From Isoetes taiwanensis (Eukaryota; Streptophyta; Lycopodiopsida; Isoetales; Isoetaceae): 64,000 nt of DNA. The position numbers were made by a program, and so were the translations under genes. The stretch lies in assembly GCA_021234155.1 (NCBI GenBank), contig JAJEKV010000385.1, forward strand, positions 124,001 through 188,000, given 5' to 3'. Below are positions 38,275 through 46,811 of the stretch, in pieces (within the stretch, counting starts at the first letter, position 1; each line of letters begins with the position of its first letter). The notes under the pieces were generated by a model. The model did no database searches. It saw only the letters and a list, made by a program, of their open reading frames with translations, and was not told the DNA's origin.

Positions 38275-38495
38275 TGAAATTGACCCGTCGCTCAACGGAT
38301 CAAAGGTATACCGGGGATAACAGGCTGATGACTTCCAATAGCTCTTATCGACGGAGTCGTTTGGCACCTCGATGTCAACTCATGACATCCTGGGATTGAA
38401 GAAGGTCCCAACGGTTCGGTTGTTTGCCAATCGAAGTGGTACGTGAGTTGAGTTTAGAATGTCGTGAGACAATTTTGTTTCTATCTACCGTGGTG
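38275..38495 (+). pseudogene. rrn26: Fragment of mitochondrial large-subunit rRNA (domain V)
   Basis: The run contains the most conserved words of bacterial-type 23S rRNA in their normal order: GACCCGTCGCTCAACGGAT, CCGGGGATAACAGGCTGAT, ATCGACGGAGT, TTTGGCACCTCGATGTC, GAAGGTCCCAACGGTTCGG, GTGGTACGTGAGTTG, and GTCGTGAGACA. This is the peptidyl-transferase region, about E. coli 2,400-2,650. The phrasing GATGTCAACTCATGACATCC fits plant mitochondrial 26S rather than plastid 23S, which has GGCTCTTCGCCACC there. Substitutions at normally fixed bases and the lack of flanking rRNA show that it is a nuclear fragment, not a working gene. Confidence 0.85.
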
Positions 38496-39113
38496 AACAA
38501 AGAGAAGTGCCGTTGCATAGTCATCTTCAGTTAAAATTAACAAAATTTAGGAGGGTTTAATGTCAGTGACCAATCAACACCTTTTAATCATTTTTGCCAT
38601 ACAAGAAACAATTTGATAAGAATAGTAACAAAAATGTATTTTTCCATCCCCTTAGATGCTGAATATGCCCCTAGATACTTTTCAGACTAATAAAAGCTGA
38701 ATATGCCTTTAGATGCTCACATACAATTAAGTTGGGAAATTAACAATTGCCTGCTGAAATTAAAAAGGAAGATCTGATACAATTACGGCATCCATTCTCC
38801 TTCAAATCATCGATTAAATTTCAGCTAAACTACCTCCTCGCATTTATGATTGACAGCTTATAGAATTTCCTGGTGCTATAAATTCCAATGGGATACATGA
38901 TTTCATGCATACACGTCTAATTTGTCTTCGACTTCTTCCTTTCCTGTGCTGCTCCTGCTCCATTGCTCCAAGGTTATTTGCAGAGAAAACTCTCAGATTA
39001 AAGAGTAGAAGGTTAACTGGTTTATCGATTAGGCAATTAGGAAACATGCAATTCCAACATCTGCATGCTAATTCATGCTTTTTTGCATATAACTTTGAAT
39101 TGTGTCGGATCAG

Positions 39114-39472
39114 TCATGGGCATTCCACTGTCACCCGATGTAGTGGCCAGAACAACTAATACTAACAAGTTCTTGTGCATTCCAATACGAGATCGTCCTG
39201 ATGAAGAAACAAAACACATAAAATGTGGATGGATTGAAGGAAAGGCAGGAGAAATTTTCCGTGCACTTGGAATTCAACGATTTTTCCCAGATTTTATGTT
39301 CAGTTTGCTAGAAGACGTGCACACAGACCAACCTGGGAGTACAATTCACTCTATGCTCCACCGATATCTTCCCTATGGATCCTTTGGCCCAGCTGCACTG
39401 TTCAATCCAATTGCAGGGTGGACACACGGAAGAATCAAAGTACTATTGTTCAAGCCACGAAATCAAATTGAA
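39114..39472 (+). CDS. Open exon of an unidentified protein
   Basis: A frame open for about 120 codons between a plausible acceptor (GGATCAG before 39,114) and a donor (AAGTAAGC after 39,472). It encodes VMGIPLSPDVVARTTNTNKF, then IPIRDRPDEETKHIKCGWIE, GKAGEIFRALGIQRFFPDFM, LLEDVHTDQPGS, YGSFGPAALFNPIAGWTHGR and IKVLLFKPRNQIE. Composition and lack of stops look like real coding sequence under constraint, but I do not recognise the family. A second short frame at 39,528-39,737 with a Ser/Asn-rich sequence may be a following exon. Neighbouring exons are not evident, so the gene may be partial. Confidence 0.5.
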
Positions 39473-40009
39473 GTAAGCATTACAGTCTCATTATGCTGCC
39501 TACAAATTGTATGTAAACTGATATTGGATGGTTGTCCAATACCTAGCACAAGGAAGGACGCCAGCAAACGCAACAGCTGTACCATCAACATCAAATTTTG
39601 CATCACAACGAAACAGTGAATCCGAGGTAGCAGCTGCACCAAATGGATCATCTGAGATGAGGTTTTTGTCAACCAAAGTTAAAAGTTGCTGTTACGAGAC
39701 CACAGGGAGTTCTAAGTCTGGTTATGATAAGTTATAGTGCTTAAAACAATCATATATAATATGTAGACGGTATTATATATTATAATACATAGAGAAAACT
39801 AGTAGTACAATATGAAACCTATATAAAGGTTATAGGATGGTCTGTAGCTAGTTTCTTAACAACAGACATATGCTCCTCTTTTGTGGGAAGTGTTCAAATT
39901 TTCTATTTTGAAAAAATATTATAAATAGATTGATCTTTTTTGAAGTCAAGAATGACTGTTTAAGCATAGAAGAAAGTACAAAGCCACGATTTTCTAACGC
40001 TCCTGCAAC

Positions 40010-40088
40010 AATATTATAGCCATTCTTCCTTTCACAGATGCACTATTCACTGCTTGAGCCTCATCAAGAACTATATACTGCCATCCTC
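40010..40088 (-). other. Exon-like piece with a DEAQ motif
   Basis: On the minus strand a pyrimidine-rich stretch and GGCAG acceptor precede a frame reading GGWQYIVLDEAQAVNSASVK. A hydrophobic strand followed by DEAQ is the Walker B motif of SNF2/INO80-type ATPases, whose usual phrase is similar. The downstream residues do not continue well, and the upstream exon-like piece at 40,175-40,248 is not clearly of that family. I regard helicase origin as possible only. Confidence 0.3.
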
Positions 40089-40485
40089 CTGCCTTCAACA
40101 AAAAAGAGTATTCCAAAATTAGAGCTGCACATTTTAACATCTACAACCCTAAAGTAAAAAATAAAGAGGCGAGCACCATGGAAATGCCAGCCACAACAAT
40201 GCCATTGCAATTGTGGAGCACAGAAAGGTAGATCAACAGTGAATTCTTCCTTGGCTACCTGATAAAAGAAACAGCAACATTTAGTTAGAAACAGATAGGT
40301 GAAGGAGGAAAATGTAGATAATTAACACAATGCAAAGACAAAAGAAATTTATCACTGCAAAAAACAAATCCCATGGCAACATCGCTGGTTGTAGGCATCA
40401 GAACGAACATACTAGTTCTAACTTGGAGCACCAAAGAAAGTGACATACAATATACATGTCCTTCACAAGCGTAAACGAATAAAAA

Positions 40486-41400
40486 GGAAGGAAGGAAGGA
40501 AGGAAGGAAGGTACTTTTATCGCCCACGGAGACCAATCGGTCTATGGGACCCAATACAAACGCAGCAAGCGGATTCTTGCCGGATTAAAAAACCCCGCCA
40601 AGGGTTTTCGAGGAAAACCGTGGGCAAAGAATCAGCCTGGCCGACAAACCTATCCTAACATATAAAATGCGTAAAACACCCAAATATATCTGATATGCAC
40701 CACACGGGTAGTGCCTAATCAAGGCCTGCGCCGGGGCAAAAGGTGACCTCGCAGATCCATTACCTCTGAATGTATGACCCTGTGGCCGCATCGCGGGCGA
40801 TGCGTTCATCGGCAAATGCAAGGGGCAAGTCCCGGGTACTAAGGGGCGATATCGCCCGGACTGAGCATTTGGGCAACTCGGAAAGTGTGAGACTCATCCT
40901 CAATGGCACCCGTTTGACAAAGCTTGCGACAGAGTCACCCGGGGGCTCCCCAATCCACCGCGATCCGATGCGAAGATGGTGGGCACCTGTGCGAATGGAG
41001 GCAATGAGTCTGCGTTTTCAGGGGCACCGAGAAGGCGTAGATTTGTGGGCCGCGGGCTAACACGGGTTGATGTGCTCCTTGTAATGGGCCATTTTGACTG
41101 CTCTAAGCCGGGGGGTCCCGAGCTTGCCTAAGGAAACAAGCGTCAGGGTACTCCCGCGGGCCGCCACGATCGGCCTTTGTGCCCATTGCATGCATCTGTG
41201 CTCCTCAGACGTTCCATCCGGCGAACCATCGATCTCTCTTACCCTCCAACAGCCCTAAGCCGGCATTGCGGACCCATGGCCACAAGTGTAAGCCGGTCGC
41301 GGGAGCCGAGCATCACCCATAGTAACCACTTTACGAAAATGAGGCATGTGTGTCTATCAGGGGCTGCCAATAAGCGGTAAGAATCCATTTCTCGCAGCCG
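40486..41400 (-). mobile_element. GC-rich inserted element with a short-repeat tail (minus orientation)
   Basis: This block is much richer in G and C than the AT-rich DNA around it. Read on the minus strand it ends with the conserved core TTGGGTCCCATAGACCGATT, GGTCTCCGTGGGCGATAAAA (40,512-40,556) followed by a (CCTT)n tail (GGAA repeats at 40,486-40,511 on the plus strand). The same core ends the remnants at 341, 18,731 and 44,920. A terminal core with a short tandem tail suggests the 3' part of a non-LTR element. No reverse transcriptase is visible in it, so it could be a 5'-truncated LINE or a non-autonomous relative. Confidence 0.5.
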
Positions 41401-42275
41401 TGGGATAGGGGATCAAGGGATGGGGTAAAAGTATTTCTCACAATGAAACATAATACTAAGTGAGCATGTTTGTGAGAGTCCTGAGTTTGAAGAACAATCC
41501 AGATGCGTGGTTTGTTGTTTAATCCATCCAAGAGGCCTAGATCTCCTACAATATTATCTCCAGCTCCTATTTCTGTCAAGAAAGTTCACAATGGGAACAG
41601 ATTTTTAAAAGAGATAGATCTTCTGGTATAGATCTTCTGCGTGTGTTAACAGAGATAGGAACTCATGATCTAAATGACCCAAAAAGTGCTGAAATCATCC
41701 ATGAAATCTAAGCACTTGCAAATACAATATGCTTGTGAAGTTTGTCTTGGTTTACATGAAATACAATATGCTTGTGAAGTTTGTGTTCCTTTCTTCTTCT
41801 CCAATATTTGAATACCTATATAATAAATTGCATTTTGGCAAATACCAAATTGGGAAGACTGTTGAAGCAGACCATGCAAAGTCCATAGAAGAAAAGATTA
41901 TGCTGGACCATCTTCTGCTTTGTTAACATTTTTCATACTGTTATAATTTGATCTCACATACAGTATATAATGGCTATTTTCTATTTCCTGCACAGTAGTA
42001 GAATTCAACCTTAGACTACCTGTGCTATTTTATGTGGTATAAACTTTCATCAGCAACGGTTCAATAATTTTATTGACCTTCAAGATAAAGTGCATCAAAA
42101 TTTATGCAGGTATACAGAAAATTAGACTCCTTCAAAAAGATAAGTAGTAAATTATATTAGTTCCTGTGATTACAAAGCATAAACAGTTAATCTAACAATT
42201 TATATAGTCATGCTAATAGTTATAAGTGGAAAGCTCACAGAGCCAACAAAATATGTATGACATAAAACTAGATAT
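41401..42275. other. Stretch without recognisable gene
   Basis: AT-rich sequence with a short direct repeat (TACATGAAATACAATATGCT-like phrases at about 41,720 and 41,760, each followed by TGTGAAGTTTG). It is probably the 3' flank of the minus-strand B3 gene. No family is recognised. Confidence 0.4.
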
Positions 42276-44576
42276 TCAGAACTTCTTCTCATGACACTGT
42301 GCTCCACCACGATGGATCTTCATTGTCCATTCAAGCTCGCCTACGACTTGGAATTCCAATATATCCCCAAGTTTAAGAGAATAGTGCCTGACTAGCAGAT
42401 CCCAATTGTCACTCAGACAATATCGACTGGTTTTTGCTTTCAAATATGTAGCACAATAACAGGGGGTTACTTTTAGATTTTTATCGTTTTCACATGGTTT
42501 TTCTATGATTTCGTTTGTTGTATTCGTTGAGGTGTACCAAATAGTATTTCTAGAGTGCACCCTTTATGGGCGTTGATTTTCGTTTGGTTGGAACAATCAG
42601 GGTTGTTCTCTTTCTGCATGTGTTTGTGCATGAACCTTTGTGCATGTGTATGCATTGCATGTGCACATGCATGTGCATGTGTGTGCATGTGCATGTTCAT
42701 GTGCATGTGCATGTGTGTGCATGTGCATGTGCATGTATATGCATGTGCATGTGTATTGTGCATGTGCAAGTGCAAGTGCATGTGTGTGCATGCATATGCA
42801 TGTGTAATTTGCCCTCTTGGATTCTTATTGCCGAGAGTGGATTTTACTACCACGAGATGGATTTTTGCTCACACTACAAAGGTATTTGTTTTTAATGTTT
42901 CTTAGGTTAGCATAATGTTTTTTTACAAGGTATTGGTTTCCGATTCTACAATGTAGTCAAGAAAACCCCTTTTGTTTCCTTCCTAAGATTTCCGCAGATT
43001 CAAAAGAGTTTAGAGTTTAGGCCCTCTGTTTGCTTCCAACTCTTGATATTCCCTCGTCACGGATTGTTCATAGCGGCCGATTTTTAGCTTCAATCAACAA
43101 ACGGATTCTTATGCACACAATAAAGCGGATTATTCCACGCCTTTTCCATGTATCGCCTTGAGATCAAGAAAACAATTGGCCACAAGAATGCATTTATATT
43201 GTAGGTTTGGAACTTTAATCGAACCATAAGGTGAATCATGCATTACCTTTAAGCTAGAGATGGAGCATCCAAAATCATATGGATTGATAAACAATGGTGT
43301 CATTGTGAAAGGGAAATAGTTGTAGCGGAAGTAACAATATGTAACATAATAATGGGGGTTTTCTTTGTGTTGCAAACTTTATGACTTTTGTAATAATGGG
43401 ATCAATCTGCTTCTATCTTTATGGTAACTTTTACTTATGTTTTATTTGTTTTATTGTGATTAAATTCAAAAGCTAATTCTAGTTTTTTTTTTGGTTTGAA
43501 TTCTAAAATTTTTGTCACACCTTAAGGGAGGAGGAGGTGACGCCCCTAAGGCCCAGAAGGGGCCAAAAAATTTTTGCAACACAAACCATTAACATCCAAC
43601 ATATAAAAATTAAATCCCCAACACATAACAACCAACACATAACAACCATTGACATTAACAACCAACACATAACTACCATTGACATTAATTAACACAACCA
43701 TTGGGTCCAACACATTTAAATTAAAAATCCCCTTTAAACCCCTTTGGTTTGGGTGTATATTCACACGGGGGTGACTCCGCAACGAGAGTCGTTGGATAGG
43801 CATATTCACCCCTTATTCCTTAATCTATCTTGTACATAAAGTTCCTCGTTTGTGGGGTATGCAAGTACAAAATTTGCTATAGTGTCAATACCATCTGGTC
43901 CAGTAACAAGGATTGCAGAGCCCCTTGGAGGCATTCGCCAACGATCTTCCTCCTTCAATCTCTGACACAGAAAATAAACAGCTAAGAAATTCTACAAAGA
44001 AAATTGATCAAAGGGGAAATTTTTACTAACCAATCCTGATGAATAAATGCGCTTGAGTAGTGGAACTTTAAAAGGTTTCTTAATGTCTGGTTCATCATCT
44101 GATATATTAACAGGGTTCTCTCGTTCTTTTGCTACACGTGCTTGTCGAGCACTAACAACTTTCTGCCGCGCTTTCTCATCCTCTACCTGCCAAATTCCAA
44201 GAGCTTTGGTGCGATTGCTGCCATCACACTTCTTTGCAAATACTCTATTGCTGTCCTCCGATATCATACAGAAAATAACATCGCCATCTACAAAAAGATT
44301 ATCAGTGAGGAAAGCTTCCCATCCTTGCCCAAAAAACAATTTCGGCCCTGCAGATGCCACAAAACTTGATGTTCTTTCCCATTTGGTCCTACAAGTATCA
44401 CGTAACAATCTGGGCGCAAAGGAACATGATCGAGCTCCTGGAAATAACAAAAGTAAGAAATACATAACAAAGAAGTAAAGAACATCTACTTGAGCAACCT
44501 ATAGGTAAAAATCGACTGGGCTTACAAGCAAATGTCTACAGTCGACATGTACCAGAAAACTTCTTGGCGTCGCCAT
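42276..44576 (-). CDS. Two-domain B3 DNA-binding protein (spliced)
   Basis: A minus-strand gene in about four exons. Exon 1 (44,576-44,526) encodes MATPRSFLVHVDCRHLL and ends at GTAAG. Exon 2 (44,437-44,031) starts ELDHVPLRPDCYVILVGPNG and carries the first B3 domain (QGRNCF, GWEAFLTDNLFVDGDVIF), then an acidic linker with ISDDEPDIKKPFKVPLLKR. Exon 3 starts at 43,961 with RLKEEDRWRMPPRGSAILV. The rest of the second B3 domain (RYCLSDNWDLLVRHYSLKLG, DILEFQVVGELEWTMKI) lies at 42,450-42,276. B3 proteins are plant transcription factors acting in the nucleus. Exon borders match those of the pseudogene at 28,763-29,653. Oddities: one base is missing in a run of T within exon 2 near 44,333, and the second domain is split by about 1.4 kb holding two tandem repeats. 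It may be active if the missing base is a sequencing error. Confidence 0.65.
42615..42808. repeat. TGCATG/TGTGCA microsatellite
   Basis: About 190 bases made almost only of the words TGTGCATG and TGCATG. Both strands are open for over 60 codons here, giving artificial Cys/Met/Val or His/Ala/Thr-rich peptides that are not genes. Alternating purine-pyrimidine TGCA/TG runs can adopt Z-DNA. It sits inside the split of the second B3 domain. Confidence 0.9.
43590..43710. repeat. Minisatellite of about 30-33 bases
   Basis: The phrases AACAACCAACACATAAC and CCATTGACATTAA alternate several times between 43,590 and 43,710. This block, like the microsatellite at 42,615-42,808, interrupts the second B3 domain of the minus-strand gene. 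Confidence 0.7.
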
Positions 44577-44689
44577 CAATCTACCTCCGTTCATGTTCAT
44601 GCAAGATAACTCGTTCTCCTGGAAAACATTCGACTGCTTCAGTATAAAAAAGAATATGATAATATGGTTCTTAAACTACATGATTTTTA

Positions 44690-44800
44690 TTTAATGATGA
44701 CGTTGCTGGCAATTATGCCTAATGAGGCATTAAAATTTTAATCCTGTTTATAGTAGAGTAGGAAACAAAAGGATATTAGAAGGCAACTTGCTCTAAATAG
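44690..44800. repeat. Dispersed piece related to the large repeat unit
   Basis: GATGACG, TAATGAGGCATTAAAATTTT, TAGTAGAGTAGGAAACAAAAGG and ATATTAGAAGG correspond in order to about 3,595-3,720 and 21,975-22,110 in the large repeat. It lies just upstream of the B3 gene's start. Confidence 0.6.
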
Positions 44801-44919
44801 TTTGCAAGGTGCAGGAGAACTTTTTGTAATGATCTCTCCTGGCCTTTAGCCCATTGTTACATGGAGAATGTGTACTTGTGATTGGTTATTATTCTTGTGA
44901 TTGGTAATGATTGTACTAG

Positions 44920-44991
44920 CCCATTGTATGGGTCCCATGACCTATTGGTCTTCGTGGACGTTAAAAAAACTATTCTATTCTATTCTATTCT
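44920..44991 (+). repeat. 3'-end remnant of a short-tailed retroelement
   Basis: TGGGTCCCATGACCTATTGG, TCTTCGTGGACGTTAAAA and then (TATTC)n repeated four times. It matches the element ends at 341, 18,731 and, on the other strand, 40,512-40,556. The tail ends 28 bases before the chromovirus insertion site. Confidence 0.65.
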
Positions 44992-45014
44992 TAGGATATC
45001 TCTAAGAAGATGTC

Positions 45015-45019
45015 AACAT
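45015..45019. repeat. Left target-site duplication AACAT
   Basis: AACAT directly precedes the left LTR and is repeated directly after the right LTR at 57,954-57,958. Five bases is the usual length for Ty3/gypsy integration. Confidence 0.85.
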
Positions 45020-46595
45020 TGTGACGTTCCAAGCATTTATACGGTATACGTATAAATACATTGACACATCACCCAGTATAGATACGCCACCATGGGGTAT
45101 GGTAACCTAGGAGGTTGACCAAAAAGGGATTAAATTAGCTATGCTAATTTAATCAATAACCTATAATTAAGGAATTAATATTTAAGAAGGATAATTAGTT
45201 AATTATGGTTTGGGAAGGCGCCACCTGGCCAAACTCGATTGGCCAGCATGGTGAATACTAATTGGACCCATTAAGGTGGATCACCACCCCCATAAACCAT
45301 AATCGACCAAATAGAGGCCAAGGAGCAGTTGAGCACCCAAGGATCATTGTTTGACTCCCAAAATAATTTGAACAACCACTAGCCATTTGCCACCCTAGTT
45401 ACAGCAATATGGAAGCACCCCACGATAATGGTTCCAGCCGAAACACGGGTTAATAGTAGTTTAGCTTGTGAATTGTAGGATAGTACTTCTTTTCTGATTG
45501 CCTTTGTTGAGATTAACCCTTATACGTGGTAAGTAGGATTACATTTCAATTATGAATGGTGGTGCTGTTAAGGAATGATCGATGTATCTATGAAGTATTT
45601 GGTAGCTTCCATTAAACGAGGGGTTTAAAGGCGGGGTAGAGACCCTCGAGCTCATGTATGATAGTATGTTCCTAGATAAGGCCCTGTAATATTCCCATTA
45701 GATGCGGCTGTGTACAAGAGACCACCGGTCGTAGACGCCATGGTCAGCTTAGCACTAGAGAAGGGACGCGGTGGTGGTGAAGTGGGGGTGGGGTCTTGCG
45801 ACGAACATAAAAGGCTCCCTGAGACTCCTACTGGTGGGCTAGGCACGATAGCCTACCACGTAGAGGGCGGGTATGGGTCCGACACTCCCTGGGTGTAGAG
45901 GTGTGATCCATATGGAGCATCTTGCACTTTGAGTAGATTTAGGGTGAGTAAGTCGGGCACGGATGCGGGGGTGTGGATACGCAAGCATGTATTCTCTAGC
46001 TCACCCATGGAACCATTGTGATCCCTGGAAGGGGACACCTCCCGACCTGCCTCATCTGGACGGGGCGTCATGAACCCGGAGTAGGCTCAAAGGGTGATAC
46101 CTTGAGTCTGCGTCTCGGGAAGGCTATAGCGAAGCCACATCCGCAAAGTGTACGTGAGGGGCGGATGGAGTGGACAACCCTAGCCGATGTTCTATGCCAT
46201 TAGCGCTGGTTATACCTCTGTCCGTGATCTCTTGAGACCGAAGCCGTGATCCATCCTCCGGGGAGCTCCACGGGGTAGAACACGGGGATTGGGGTGTTTT
46301 CTTAGGTTTAGATGCATATTCTTTGCCGTTGGTACTTGGATGGATCGCCACCCTTCGTGGTGGTTATTTATATATGATTTATCTTTGTGTGCTAACCTTG
46401 TACTCATGCTTCCGCGACGTAGGAGCCCATCGGCGCGTGGGCGAATGACACCTCCGGTGTCCTTCACTCGAGCATCTCTTCAGTAGATGGCGGGTCAAGC
46501 GGAGGGCCTCGCTCATGGCGGTGGTTGCCATGGGAGGGGAAAGTCCCCATGCATGTATATGGGCGGGGTCGTATATATATTCGGGGAGCATCACG
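45020..46595 (+). repeat. Left LTR of the chromovirus
   Basis: Starts TGTGACGTTCCAAGCATTTA and ends GGGGAGCATCAC. It is collinear with 56,366-57,953. Differences include TTCGGGGA here against TTCAGGGA in the right LTR, a CAG-context change. LTRs carry promoter and polyadenylation signals, but I could not place a TATA box with confidence. Confidence 0.88.
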
Positions 46596-46612
46596 GTAGT
46601 ATCGAGCCGTGA
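46596..46612 (+). promoter_or_regulatory. Primer-binding site, probably initiator tRNA-Met
   Basis: Directly after the left LTR the sequence GTAGTATCGAGCC resembles TGGTATCAGAGC, the plant Ty3/gypsy site complementary to the 3' end of initiator tRNA-Met. The CAG of the usual site is reduced to CG here, the same kind of change seen across the window. Reverse transcription of the element would be primed at this point. Confidence 0.6.
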
Positions 46613-46811
46613 TTTTGATTGCTTTCGAAATCATAGCGACCAAACCTAACAGCGTTAGTTCGGTAGTTAGGTAGAAGTTAAGCTAGTGTGATTGTTTAGC
46701 TCTCGATGTTTGGTTATGTGCTAGGTTGATGTAGTAGGTGTAAGTCTTAATAAGTTTAGGGCAACCGGAGGCCAAGTTGGGAGGGGTTATAAATTTTTGT
46801 AGGTAGTTTAG

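Noticed and set aside
42555-42905. Long overlapping Cys/Met-rich and His/Thr-rich open frames on both strands
   Set aside because: They run through the TGCATG microsatellite and exist only because that repeat lacks stop codons.
45652-46594. Several 60-85 codon frames on both strands in the left LTR
   Set aside because: They lie wholly inside the LTR, are not kept in the right LTR, and have no protein family features.
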